Shown here: piece after piece, positions 45,046 to 56,810 of the stretch | How the letters are laid out: every line of letters starts with the position of its first letter | Numbering within the stretch: position 1 is the stretch's first letter | Assembly: GCA_958299035.1 (NCBI GenBank) | Contig: CATQJL010000316.1 | Location: 23,971,676-24,035,675, forward strand | Direction: 5' to 3' | DNA length: 64,000 nucleotides | Origin: Cylicocyclus nassatus | Lineage: Eukaryota; Nematoda; Chromadorea; Rhabditida; Strongylidae | Position numbers and translations under genes: made by a program | The notes under the pieces: generated by a model | Told to the model about the DNA's origin: nothing | The model's input: the letters and a program-made list of their open reading frames with translations, nothing else | Database searches by the model: none

Positions 45046-45738
45046 TGGTCCACATGATGTTTGACGGGCAGCAAAAAATTCAATTTTTATTGCTTTTCAT
45101 TCCATGTTTTGATGATAATCGTCTTCTCCATATTCTTTTGTCCCGTTGTGCTTGTTCCCGACCCCAATTCTTAGTAAAACGTGGTCAAGTTTGGAGGTTT
45201 ATCAAAGGCATTTGCCATGGCAACAAAAACCGCAGTTTTTCGAGGTTCTGGAGACAGCATCGAAAACAAACTTTGAAGGGTTGTGGCACTTTGTTGGATC
45301 AAAGGAAATACTAAAGACGCTTTTGAGAATTTTTAGCATGACTAAACACTAATCACAGCGAAAACAAGAAATTGCAGTTGTGTAAGATCCATCGTTTGGG
45401 CACTGGAAACGCCCATCCTCGAACCCACAAACACTCTTTTCTACCTGCCTGAAAGGAAAAAGTCTGCCATTCAAAACCCATGTCGTTTGATTTGCCGAAA
45501 AGAGACCTGGTAAGAGTTTGGGAGCAGAAACCATCGCGCGCAAATCAAAGAATCTTTTGAAGAGGTTTGGAAGGGGAAAAACGTTTTTTTAATTTCAGGA
45601 ACAAATATCTCAAAAGCTAGTTGGGAGTTCTTATACAAAATTCTTTTCTCTATCAGGTGAGGAGAAAAGCTTCCCATTTGATTCAGTCTTTGCAAAGTTA
45701 TAATATTTTTTGTTGTGTCAAGCTTCATGTGGACCACC
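45046..45738. mobile_element. GTGGTCCACATGA TIR element
   Basis: Left GTGGTCCACATGATGTTTG then CAGCAAAAAATTC; right the inverted form ATTTTTTGTTGTGTCAAGCT to CATGTGGACCACCC. The TIR is about 35 bp with few mismatches. The right end abuts the next element at 45739. Confidence 0.65.
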
Positions 45739-46367
45739 CTGTATACAGGGTGTTTCAAAAAGTAAGTACACACTTTTCAATGGTCAATATCTCTCTTTCC
45801 AATGGGTCTTTTTTTAGCCAGTCAATTATTCTGTAGATGAGGCTTCGTTATTGTAGGATTACGGTAAGAACTTCCAGCATGTGGAACCATTGTGAAATAT
45901 ACCATCTAACAAAAATTTCTTGAAATCTGAAAAATCGTGTACTAGGGTTTGGCGCACGCTAATTCCACTACACAACTTTTTTATGAGTCTTTGCAGCTTT
46001 TTTGGTGTGTAATCATTTCTGATGAATACTGGGAATTCGGTTACTACTGTTTACCCGGGATAACTTCGGAAAGAAGCATCACAGTAAAGTGTAAATTTTA
46101 TATTTGAAATCAACGGCTTCCATTACCATAGTATAAGATTTTTGGCTTGTTTGGTTTTGTTCCGAGGCAGAATACGGCTTCCAATGATTAAAAATTCGTA
46201 GTTATCCTACAGTAATGAAGAGCAATCGGTGATTCGCTCGATACAGTAAATCTAAGCTGAAGCCTCCTCTACAGAACGCGGCTTAAATGGCGGAAAAAGA
46301 CGCAATGGGAAGAAAGATATTAACGATTGAAAAGTGTGTACATACTTTTGGGACACCCAGTATATAC
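45739..46367. mobile_element. GGTGTCCCAAAA family element
   Basis: Left TATACAGGGTGTTTCAAAAA then GTACACACTTTTCAATGGTC; right GATTGAAAAGTGTGTACATAC then TTTTGGGACACCCAGTATA. Subterminal blocks TATTGTAGGATTACGGTAAG and CCTACAGTAATGAAGAGC are as in the family reference. Confidence 0.75.
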
Positions 46368-46785
46368 AAAGTGTCTCAAAAGATCTGCACACTGTTTGAT
46401 TGTTAATTACACTCTTGCTTTCGAGTCTTTGGTCGAGCTTGAGGTATGCTTCTTTTCGAAGTTATCCCGGGTAAACAGTAGTAACCGTCCCAGTATTTGT
46501 CAGAAATATCATTACACTATCAAAAAAGCTGAAAACACTCGTGAAAAAGTTGTGTAGTGGAATTAGCGTGCGCCAAACCCTAGTACACGATTTTTCAGAT
46601 TTTAAAAAAATTTTGTTAGATGGCACATTTCACAATGGTTCCACATGCTGAAAGTTCTTACCGTAATCCTACAATAACGAAGACTCATCTACAGAATGGT
46701 AATTGACTGGCAAAAAAAGACCCATTGTTAAGAGAGATATTGACCATTGAAAAGTGTGTACTTACTTTTTGGAATACCCTTTATA
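46368..46785. mobile_element. GGTGTCCCAAAA family element, chimeric or deleted
   Basis: Left ACAAAGTGTCTCAAAAGATC is close to the element at 35972. After GAGGTATGCTTCTTTTCG it jumps to the inverted right half of the 45739-type subfamily (AACAGTAGTAACCG, GCGTGCGCCAAACCCTAG), ending GTGTGTACTTACTTTTTGGAATACCCT. It is about 270 bp shorter than full copies. Confidence 0.65.
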
Positions 46786-46796
46786 CAGGGTGGTTC

Positions 46797-47294
46797 GAAT
46801 GCGAATTTTCTGCGTAAGGTCATAAAAAATTGGAAACTTGCAACAAAAATCGAAGCAGTCGGTATTATAGGTCGTTTAACTGGCTTTTTCTAACAGTGCA
46901 AAGCACGCGCCGATTGAGTTTTCTAAGAAAAAGGTTATGATTTTTGAGCAAGCAATACAAAAGGGCGAATTTGATTTATTTTGGCATTTTTCAGGGAAAT
47001 TGTAACTTTTCATAGAGAAGCTCAATCGGCGCAAACTTTGCACTGTTAGAAAGAGCTGGTGAAAGAACCTACAATGCCGACTGCTCCGATTTTTGTTGCA
47101 AGTAAATTCGAATTTTGACTACTTTTCTTCTATCGCTCCTATCTACGCAACCAATGATCATTAGCAAGCATCTAAGAAGTCTTTATAAAGAGCATGACTT
47201 ACTCTTTCCGCAAAGAGCGTTCCAATAGGCTGGAAAATTCAGAAGTTATGAACTTTTGAATTTGGTGCGAAAAAACTTTCGGTTCAACCTAATA
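46797..47294. mobile_element. Mariner-type palindromic element, right part
   Basis: Begins within the interior (CGAATTTTCTGCGTAAGGTC) and ends AACTTTCGGTTCAACCTAAT, an intact right TIR. It is homologous along its length to 44114-44628. Confidence 0.65.
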
Positions 47295-47397
47295 AATCAA
47301 AAAAAATGAGTTTATGAAGATCTGTGCTCCTATTTCATTGCATCGACAAAAAAGAAAGCAATAAGGTATCCCAAAAGATGTACAGGTTAGGAACAAC

Positions 47398-48750
47398 TTA
47401 CACTTCCTGCACGTCATCATCAAAAATATCACTATCGCCAACGTCAGAGACAACAAGTTCGCTGCCTGAGAGATCTTTTTCCTCCTCCAAAAGGTCATCG
47501 GAGTAGACGTAGAATTGCGTGAAAAAGCGTTCTGAGTCGAAAATGGATTTAAAACGTTTTTCTTCTTCTAAGCGCTTTTGTGTTTTTTTTTCCTGGCCCT
47601 CTGGTAGCACCAGGAAAGTCAGCAGGTAGGTGACCAGTTTCTTCATACCATCTTTTAGGATAATTCATAAAGTCATACGATGACAGCCTGTCTGGACCAC
47701 TCATAGCAATCTTTTAAATGAAGTTTTTGATTAACAATATGTTTAGTAGAAGGTTGACAAATCTCAAGTAATTGCTTAGATGCTCCACCTTTGTACAAGT
47801 TCTGCGTTGCATTCTGATAACAGAGTAGATAGAAAATCCCCTTTCTACCTCTGCCGTGCTAGTCGGAATGGGACCTAGCTTTGCTAGTAAGTCCATCAGA
47901 GTTTTGCGGTAAGTAATGGGGAAAGAGCCAGATCGCATATGCTTTCGCAACACGGGAAGGAAATATTGCATACTTTTTTGGGCCTTGTCGAACCCTGGCT
48001 TCACCTCCTCTGGCATACGTTTTGTTAGCTGACGAGAAAGCTGCTCAACTTCTTCTTCAACAGCATCTGCGGAATAGCCGAAAAAAGTAGATACTATGCT
48101 GCGCGTTGGTTTTTTTTTTCAATATCATAGGTCATAACACAAGGCGAGATACTTCCAGCAGCATAAAGCACAGAGTTAAGTTCGTACTCCAGTTGGGATC
48201 TAAGAGCAGTAGCTATGCTTTGTACAAACACCTTCCTTTTGTTCATATCCATGTTCGTGAATTTAGCAGCTTTGAAATCTTCAGCAACCTGAAGATCAGC
48301 AATGGACTTCTTGGACATTTCCTCATTGAAACTAGGCAATCTGCTTGGATTCCTTATGTACGAAATCAAAGAGTTTCGCTCACTTGTCAACCCTGTATCA
48401 ATGTCGACAACATTTTCGTCGGCGTAAGATTCTCCTTCTGCCTCGCTGTTGAACTGGAGCACATGCGAGTCATTTGCGATTTTGTAAAGTATTCTGCTTG
48501 CCGTTTCTTCTTCAAACTGCCAATTTTTCCAAAACATTGAAGGATATTTTAGTAACATGTTGTTCTTCTGAATACCTTAAAGTTCTTGATTCATTGAAAC
48601 CAACCATTCTCTACAATTAGGTGAGTCTAGAGCGTTTTCACGAAAGTGACCTTCTTCAGCACTAGATTTACAGAGTATAGATTCCAGAAATGGGCGGATT
48701 TTTGTGTGAAGGTGTGGATAATGATGGCACAACTGTCAATCAAAAGCGCA
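47398..48750 (-). pseudogene. hAT-family transposase relic (or broken derived gene)
   Basis: Reading the - strand down from 48750: HHYPHLHTKIRPFLESIL, then KYPSMFWKNWQFEEETASRI (frame 48558-48094), then LAKLGPIPTSTAEVERGFSI and YSVIRMQRRTCTKVEHLSNY (48016-47714). P-x-S-x-A-x-x-E-R-x-F-S followed by an R-R-x-x-x-x-x-x-x-L block is the hAT C-terminal dimerisation region. Between the last two blocks the frame is lost at an A10 run near 48110; one more A would join them through STFFGYSADAVEEEVEQLS. Downstream, on the same strand, 47646-47398 is an open block with an acidic tail (SDVGDSDIFDDDVQEV) ending near a GTAAGT. No TIRs or 8-bp duplications were found, so the element limits are unknown. Confidence 0.65.
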
Positions 48751-49256
48751 TTTTTTACTGAGAAAAACATAAGCATATAACAACGAAAAGCACGCTTAAA
48801 TAGACGCGTTCGCTCGCGTTCCCGTTAGTGCTGATAGCGATGTCAATTCACAGCACATTTTTTACTATTAGCTTGCTCCATCTCGCTCTTACAATGTGCT
48901 GGCTTTCATGGGTCACCGGAGCAAATGCTTTTTAGAGCCGGGAAGCAAAGAAGCCCTAACATGTTGTATACCATTCGAAAGCTGAGATCATGAAGAATCG
49001 AAATAGACCGTCGGTTTTTTTAGATCTTCTGTGCCGCGAGATATGAAAGATTTTATATACTTCAAAAATTAATTGATTTTGTGTCCTCACTTACCGTCGC
49101 AATATACCTAAAAGAGTTGTAGCTTTGAACGAAGAAGTGTTGATTATATTGCTAAAATAAGATTGATTAATTTTCATGGAACTGTAACGCTCAGGGGCGT
49201 ATTTATGAATGCTCGAAAATAGTTTGTGCTTCTGTAGATGCTTTTTCTATAAATAA

Positions 49257-50096
<840 letters not shown>

Positions 50097-50797
50097 TTAT
50101 AATAACGGGCTAAGGGTTGTATGCGTTTGTCTCTGTGTGTGTGTGAATCTCTGTCTGTCACGAAATTCGTAGTGCGAGTCCCAGCCAACCCCCTGGGCAC
50201 AAATTTTGCACAGCGCATGCTACCCGCATGAAAGTCCCACATGCAAAAGCACGAGCAGATTCCTTAAGTAGATCCTTCGGAAACTGCGCCTCAAATGGAA
50301 CCACTTTGCATTTGGGCCGCAAAATTGGGTCCGTAATTCCACTTTTTGCAGAGTCGTGGATGTTTATGCCAAGTAGATGTGCAAGCCATGAACTTAGGCG
50401 CAAAAAAGTGATCAAAAGTCCATTACTTTACAAAAACGGCGCCAAAAAGTATTGGTTGCGTAAATGATCAATTTGGCGAGGTTGTACCAGAGCATTTGAC
50501 GAGATTTTTGCACAAAGATGTAGCTCACGTAAGTGTTGTTCTTATTGCAACTGTCCAAGACCATGGAAAAATCAAAAACCTATAAAAATTTGCGTTTGTT
50601 CTCCGGCAAAATGTCTCATCCACGCGAATTTACCGATTTTACATAAAAAAGCTTTCGGAATGAGTAGTTGTTTACATTTTGTTCGTGATAGTCGGCATTG
50701 CTCAGTGAGTTCCCAATGCCATCATTATGCAAGAACGAGTAGGGCCTAGATACTAGAGCCAGTGCGAGCCTCTGCGAAGCAGAGGTGACGCACTGGT
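50097..50797 (+). mobile_element. Microsatellite-bearing, hairpin-ended element, copy 3 (tandem)
   Basis: Starts TTATAATAACGGGCTAAGGG directly after the CTGGT end of copy 2, lacking the first bases TCATTAC. Ends with the same hairpin and CTGGT at 50797. The internal TG tract is short (GTGTGTGTG then TCTCTGTCTGTC). Body order is as in copies 1 and 2. Confidence 0.8.
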
Positions 50798-51580
50798 AAA
50801 TAAATAATAAGAGTAAACATAAATACCGTTTCTTTGTAAATTTATGAGTGTACTTGTTGTTTGAGATACTTAGTCTGCAAAACCTTTTGATAGCGATTTT
50901 TATTTTATATTCTCAGAGTACAAATACCAATCTCAGCCCAGGTGAAGGGGGTCATCCGGAGTTTGGCCTCGAAGTGAAGGGGGTAAGATCCATCACTCCC
51001 CTCGATACAATCCGTCAGGTGTGGCGGGCCACACCTCAGGTTCTCTAATGCCACACACCTCAGCTGGACTCTGGCTATCTCTGACTGTAGCTGGTTCCAC
51101 TACCGAACGACTTCATCGTCATCTTTAGTACGAGTGGTATGCGGTGTCAAATGAAGGACCACAGCACTCATATAAAGCGTTTAAGACAGAAACATGAAAT
51201 AGTACAGATAAGAGATGTCGAGGCAGACGTGAATTTAACGAAGGCGGTGGCTAGGTCATCGCCGACTCTTTAAGACTTAGGCAATAAGTGATTCAACTTA
51301 GCATGAAATAATAAATAAATCGGTAGTCGCATAAGAGATTCTCAAAAGTATAGCGGGTGGTGCATTTGCAGACATTTGACTGCCGAAATCTTGTAGAACC
51401 TTCAATCCAAAACATTGCTTTATGTACTCTTTAGCTAACAAAAACAGCCACGCGTACGTATCAAACGTGGTGATCCGCGCCATACTTTCGGAAAACCGAC
51501 AATACCATAGTCAAGCCTCGTGAATGTATTTTTGCACTTCTTATCAGTTAAGGTTATGAAACTTAAGTAAGAGCAGAGAA
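50798..51580. other. Stretch with no gene seen
   Basis: A palindromic phrase GTGTGGCGGGCCACAC near 51020 and two GTGAAGGGGGT repeats at 50941 and 50975. No exon. Confidence 0.3.
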
Positions 51581-51930
51581 ATGTTATACAAACACTGTAA
51601 TGTTCAATCTTTCTTCACCGCTGGATTTCGACTGAAGTTTAATAACCATTCAGATGCATCACAAGACGTCGTGATAAGCGCTTCATACAGGTTGATCGGC
51701 TTCTCGAAATGCGATAAAGTTTGCCGCAAATGCAACGATTTATTGTCGATTCATCGTCATTTGGATAAAACTCTAGACATCCAACATCGAATTAAAAAGT
51801 TACAAATCTGGTTGGAAAGTATGTCCAAAATAGGGATGAGTCTGGCGCAGAAGAAACTGATGACTCATTAGAGGTATGCACAGCGTGCATAGATAAAAAG
51901 CATGTATTCGTGAATAGATACATAGAGTAA
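51581..51930 (+). CDS. Unrecognised coding-like block, frame broken once
   Basis: One frame reads SQDVVISASYRLIGFSKCD, VCRKCNDLLSIHRHLDKTLD, IQHRIKK and then continues only to 51871. A second frame takes over at the A5 run near 51796 and reads NLVGKYVQNRDESGAEETDD, SLEVCTACIDKKHVFVNRYI before a stop at 51928. Adding one base at the A run would join them. The C-x-x-C pairs (CRKC, CTAC) could bind zinc. The family is not recognised. It may be an exon or relic of a + strand gene. Confidence 0.35.
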
Positions 51931-52207
51931 AGCCTACTAAAAAAAACAAGAAGGAAAGCGAAAAAAATGGAAAATGGGTTTGATTGCTGCCTACTCCCCG
52001 CGCAGTCTTAGATGTTCCTGTCGATGCGGAACCGTCACGTGGTTTCTCGCTGTCTGATGATTCTTGAATGCACTCAACGATTCTTTATAATTAGATTTGA
52101 CTCTTCGAATATTCGAGTAGTCGAATTTTGATTTTGAACAGATTTTTCGAATACAAATCCTCAACTAAGTTAAATGCTCTTTTGTCTTTGAATCTGGGCA
52201 TGATAAG

Positions 52208-53175
52208 ATGTCAGTAGAGTAGTTGTGTCAGTATTTTGTGCCTTCAGATTCTGTGGTGGAGACTTTATTGACCTTACGTTTCGACAATGTCCTCGTCATC
52301 AGAGGTCTGAAAACGGATTGTAGGCTCTTTGACTTGCTCACCCTACTTTCAAGCGCCTCCTCCCACTCTGTCAGTCTAGACCTAGTCTAGGACTCGCAGC
52401 ATGAGATCTTTAAGGCCACGAAACGAACGAACCTCGACTCCACCGGCTAGCAACAAGCCCGCACATTTGGTCGTAAAGGACGTCACTGAGTGTTACCCAG
52501 TAAATCAAGTCCTTTTATGTGCAACGCTAAGCCCACATAATGATATGAATGGAGCTAAGTCACTACTGATAGACAGACACTCGTTTTTAACATTCATCTT
52601 AGGATTTCTGACAGAAATCCACGCGGCTTCAAATAGTTTCCTGGTGCAAATCTCAGTCTCGCATGTCAGTATCGCACATTTGACTTCGCGATCATTTCCG
52701 CAGTGCGCCTTTATCTTGTGCCGTCCCAACGGTGCTGTTAGAGTCCCTCGTCTTTTATTCGCTAGATGCTCTTTCAACCGTACACCTAGACTTCTACTCT
52801 TTCTCCAATGTAACAGTCTTGGCAGCTGAGACATTCTAGTTCGTACACCACACCTGTCTTTGCACCTGTCTCCTATTTTGCCGTAGCGACAAACTATGCA
52901 ATGCTCCATCATGCACTCATTATCATAGAGTCTGTTTCGCACCAACTGCTTCTTAAACTATTATTCGGGATGTTAACAAGCATCACATCTTCCTGCAGTT
53001 GGGCTCCACAGATGCATCGCTTAATCTGCCTACTGATTTCGTCTGAAATAAAGGAAATGCAAAGAGGGATCTTGTCGCATTGCATTTGGATGTGCTTTGT
53101 CGAACGCGTACATAACCTACTTTGATTTTCTTGTAGCACATATCCATTGCTGCGCGCAATTTGTGATGCAAGCTC
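52208..53175 (-). mobile_element. Penelope-like element 3' part, inverted copy
   Basis: Close inverted copy of 57131-58090. On the - strand it carries the end of the polyprotein: NEMYC-type tail, MVRNRLYDNECMMEHCIVCR, VVYELECLSCQDCYIGE-type GIY-YIG core in a shifted frame, and LGVRLKEHLANKRRGTL. The 3' non-coding tail includes the hammerhead-like motif at 52270-52307. It has small differences from the + copy (KKIKVGYVRVRQ against KNIKVGYVFRQ). It is truncated at the palindrome at 53176. Confidence 0.8.
52270..52307 (-). ncRNA. Hammerhead-like motif in Penelope-like tail, copy 1
   Basis: On the - strand GACCTCTGATGACGAGGAC, ATT, GTCGAAACGTAAGGTC. It has the CTGATGA and GAAAC boxes of a hammerhead core and a closing stem GACCT/AGGTC. 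Stem II would be GAC-ATT-GTC with an unpaired CGAG before it, which is not canonical, and stem III is minimal. Penelope-like elements are known to carry small hammerheads near their ends. Activity is uncertain. Confidence 0.45.
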
Positions 53176-53216
53176 GTCCGCGAGTCGGTCGTAACAAGTA
53201 CGACCGACTCGCGGAC
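53176..53216. repeat. 17-bp-arm perfect inverted repeat at element junction
   Basis: GTCCGCGAGTCGGTCGT, a 7-bp spacer AACAAGT, then ACGACCGACTCGCGGAC. It sits exactly where the inverted Penelope-like copy ends and the + copy region begins. Confidence 0.9.
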
Positions 53217-53280
53217 GCGCGGCCTGAGAAACATCAATGTGCCTCGAACAGCCAATCTTCTCCTTCCAAGCTTGAAGATT

Positions 53281-54350
53281 CAGCCCAATATACGATGGAA
53301 GCCGACAGAGTCACTGTGGTAGGCGACGCTCAGTTATTTTCGTGCGCACTTAAACTTCTCAGTCTCGGTCCTTCGTTTTCGCCAACACAAAACATTGGGC
53401 CCTCAGTCTACCGCAAGGTGATGGGAAGCTTGTATCGGTTACGCGACTCATTACGGTATAGAGTTAGACATAGCAGCGACCCTCAACAAATCTTGCAAAT
53501 AAGTAGCAAATCCTTACCAACGGTGCCGTTCCCTCGTTCTTTTTACAAAGAAACCGAACCTACCCTAGATGCTCACAAATAGGGATCCATAAAGTCTTGA
53601 GAAGGTCAGAACACGACCGTAAGACCAACTTGACTCATTACGAATGGAAAGGTTTTAAAGAATTACGTGAATCTGTTGAAAAACATTTTATACGATTATC
53701 TGTAAGTGACAAAGGAGGCGAATTTGTCGTGATGCCGCAGACTTTAGACCAATAAATCGCTGAACTACGTTTAGCTGACTCGACAGTCTATAGTCCTGCC
53801 TCTAAGAAAGATCATCAGAGCCAATATAGAAAACTGAACGACATTTGGACTAACGTAGGAAGATGTGCTGGCCTAGATGAACGATTTGTAAGCAGGTTAA
53901 AGTTAGATTCTCCAAGGTGTCCAGTTTTCTATCATCTGATAAAAACGCACAAAATTACATCACACGATTCACGCTCTATGTCACCGGAAGTCTTTGAGAT
54001 TCGACCCATCATCAGTTGTGTTGGAGGACCGACAGATCGCATCTCGTGGTTTCTAAATAAAATCGTGAGCCAACTCCTGAAAAGGTACCCGAGCACTTAT
54101 CCAACACTCAGCAATTCCTAGAGCTACTGCACAAGACGACGTTTGAACACAGTGTTATCATGGAGCCTTTGACGTGATTTCCCTGTACACCAATGTTCAC
54201 AACGATGATGCAATACAAGCTCTTTCAGAAGTGTTGGATATGCACATAACGACGATCTGTACCTTTGGACTGAGTAAAACGCAAGTACTGACCCTCATTC
54301 AGGCATGTTTGCATTGTAACATCTTCAAATGGTCTGGGAGATACTTCTCT
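53281..54350 (+). pseudogene. Penelope-like RT, N-terminal and finger/palm part
   Basis: An open segment to 53582 contains LFSCALKLLSLGPSFSPTQN and SVYRKVMGSLYRLRDSLRY. After a frame change comes HYEWKGFKELRESVEKHFIR, LSVSDKGGEFVVMPQTLDQ then TAA, continuing in the same frame as IAELRLADSTVYSP, LNDIWTNVGRCAGLDERFV, CPVFYHLIKTHKITSHDS and RPIISCVGGPTDRISWFLNK. Then another frame change leads to VISLYTNVHNDDAIQALSEV and LIQACLHCNIFKWSGRYFS, where the insertion at 54351 begins. The RPI-x-S and LYTNV motifs correspond to RT blocks 2a and 3. At least one stop and two frame shifts are present. Confidence 0.8.
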
Positions 54351-54995
54351 CACAAGGAGAGGATACTTAGTCGAAAGCACCAATCCAGATGAGACATATA
54401 TCATCTTAAAGCGCATAAAACGCTGATTCCAAATCTGCAGTTTCTAGCTGCGGAGCGGTTTTGTAGAAGGAGTTATGAGGGGTGTTCCCCTCTGGGGTTT
54501 AGGCGCCCTCCAGCGGTCTCCCCTTATCTCTAAGCACTGTAGAGGAGTATCAGCTGATGGCAACTGACCTAATGGTAAGTAACTTGAATGAAGATTACAG
54601 TAAAGATTATAATACTCATATTACTTTGGTTTTTTTAACACTTCTAGCTTCGATTAGTACCAATATCATTAGAAGTTTCATGCTTAAGGACTCTAAAGCC
54701 ATTTAGAAGTTCAATTTAGCATGCGAAGGGGATTAAAACCTTGACACTCTCTTTATCAAGCACGTCACTTACCACTAGGTCAGTTGCCACCAGTTGGTAC
54801 TCCTCTACAGTGCTCATACGTAGGGAGACACCTGGTGGAGGGCGCCTCAACCCCAGAGGAAACACCCGTCATAACTCCCTCTATAAAACCGCTCCGCAGC
54901 TAGAAACTGCAGTTTTGAAATCAGCGTTTCAAGCGCTTCAAGATGATATATGTCTCATCTGGATTGGTGCTTTCGACTAAGTATCCTCTCCTTGT
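54351..54995. mobile_element. ACAAGGAGAGGATACTT element inserted in the RT gene, copy 2
   Basis: Left CACAAGGAGAGGATACTTAG then TCGAAAGCACCAATCC; right GGATTGGTGCTTTCGACTAA then GTATCCTCTCCTTGT. Long inverted arms include GAAACTGCAGTTTTGAAATC / GATTCCAAATCTGCAGTTTC. Removing the 645 bp joins GRYFS to QIRGLAMGQRL in frame, so the insertion point is exact. A target duplication is not clear (at most CA). Confidence 0.85.
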
Positions 54996-55113
54996 CAGAT
55001 ACGAGGACTTGCAATGGGCCAACGCTTAGCGCCAGCTCTCGCGGTATGCTTCATGAGTAGAATAGAGGAGCCAGTGCTTGCGCGTATGCCTCTGATGTAT
55101 TGTCGCTACATCG
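54996..55113 (+). pseudogene. Penelope-like RT, block 4 segment
   Basis: QIRGLAMGQRLAPALAVCF, then MSRIEEPVLARMPLMYCRYI. G-L-A-M-G-x-x-L-A-P-x-L-A is the RT block 4 motif of these elements. It stops at CRYI because of the insertion that begins at 55114; the catalytic DD is on the other side. Confidence 0.85.
55104..55113 (+). repeat. 10-bp target duplication, left copy
   Basis: CGCTACATCG, repeated at 56811-56820 on the other side of the inserted element. Confidence 0.85.
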
Positions 55114-56810
55114 GCGGCGTAGCAGGAGGAACCAAAGGCTTAGCCGCCTGTATCCTTGGGGGAAAGGGGAGGAGCTGGCTGCGAGCCAGGAAGGATCCGG
55201 CAACCTCCCAAGCTCCGCCCCTTGCGCTGAGCCTGAGTTTTGCCTTTTTTGCTCAGGAATTTCTTGAAGGAAAAGTCTAGTTCAAAAGACATGGAGTGGA
55301 GATCCAGGGAAGGGAAAAACAAATTTGTGTATGAAAGGCGAATCTTTTGAATGGACATTTGTATGGTGTTACACAGAAGCAAATTTATCAGATTTATATT
55401 TCATAACATTTTCGCCAAATTATGAGCTAGCTTATGCTTAGCAATAAAGACAGAGCAATAATGACAAGGTGATGATTAATAAAGTGATTAACAAGCGCAA
55501 AATTTTACAGGTACATTTTATGTCCTTGTCATGACAATTTTTCTGTTCCATTCTCTTTTGAAGAAACGATCAACAGGAACGAAAAAAAAAGAAAACGGAT
55601 TTTATTCTCAAATAAGACATCGATACAAAGAACACAAATATCCATTATTCCTGAGATAATTTTCCCATTCTTTTACACTATTTTTACACTAACGATTGTG
55701 TTACCGCAGCTAGCGCTAATCGATAGGCGATCAGTTGACCTATGCAGAGCCAAATCTGTCTCAAACGTTTGAAAAGAAAAGATCTCACATATTTGAGAAG
55801 AAAAGACTAGGTAAAGAAATCTTGTTCCTAGAAAGCAGTATTTGCAACATTTTATCTGGGAAATGGAATAAGGAAACGGAGGGAGTAATTTATAAACTTT
55901 AGAAAATCGAAAAAGGAGTAAAAATAATTGTATACATATAAATATTTATAAAACGTGCGTTAAACGAGTTGTTTTCCGAGGTAAGGTGAACTTTCGAAAA
56001 TAGTACGTGAATCAATCAAAAGCATTGGATTTGTGTAGTCAAACAATTTGTAGAAGTAGAAGCTCACAAGGAGATTTGCTGGGAAAGAAATCGAAAAATA
56101 GAAATCGGTAATGAAAGATTCATTGAAAGACATGATGCGCTGGAAAACTTTTCCAACGTTTTTCCTCTAATACAAGAATGCTCGACTTTCCCAAAGTCAT
56201 GTCCTAATAACTGTCATCGGTTGCATGGAGGATAGTGTCACACCTCAAATCTGATCTGTGAAACTCTACTGACAGGTACTGAGCTTTCTCTCGCACCATA
56301 TTTGCGTGTCTTCTTTCAAAAGGTTTTCAATTGAGGGGTATGGACAGTTATAATGTTATTCAATACTTTTGCTGCTCTTTATGAATTGCGTCGTATTTTT
56401 CAAACATTTTTTCAATGTTTTCAACCTCGAGGAAAACCTCTCTTATTCCATTATTTGTACTAGCATGTCAGTTTGTGTAATTTGAATTTGCTCTCAAGTA
56501 GTAAATATTTCAATCATTTTTTATCCAAATCTTTATTTTCTTCCTAACCATTTGTGGCATCCATAAATTTTTGGTCTATAAAAACTTATTTCTGGAAGTT
56601 TATCGAAAATCAATCTCTTTTGAACTTTAACCTTAGCTTTGAGCTGCTATTCATTGTGATTTGCCCTCAGTTCCGTGGTCTGTCTCCCGTTCCTGCTCAG
56701 CGCACACTGTGAGCATCTCATGGGTGGAGCAATGGGCGGAGCCTATTCATGGCTGCTAGAAGTCTCCTGGATATGCGGCGGCATACCCTTGGTTCCTCCT
56801 GCGCGTCCTC
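55114..56810. mobile_element. Mutator-like non-autonomous element, 1697 bp
   Basis: Left end GCGGCGTAGCAGGAGGAACC then AAAGG, right end GGTTCCTCCTGCGCGTCCTC: inverted repeats sharing GCAGGAGGAACCAA and G-CCGCC. It is flanked by a perfect 10-bp duplication CGCTACATCG (55104-55113 and 56811-56820). 9-11 bp duplications are typical of Mutator-like elements. A weaker second inverted pair (GGGGAGGAGCTGGC with CTCCGCCC near 56735) lies inside. The interior is AT-rich with no transposase frame. It splits the RT YxDD box between I and DD. Confidence 0.75.

Noticed and set aside
52401..52829. 142-codon + frame over the inverted Penelope-like copy
   Set aside because: It is the opposite-strand shadow of the GIY-YIG coding region.
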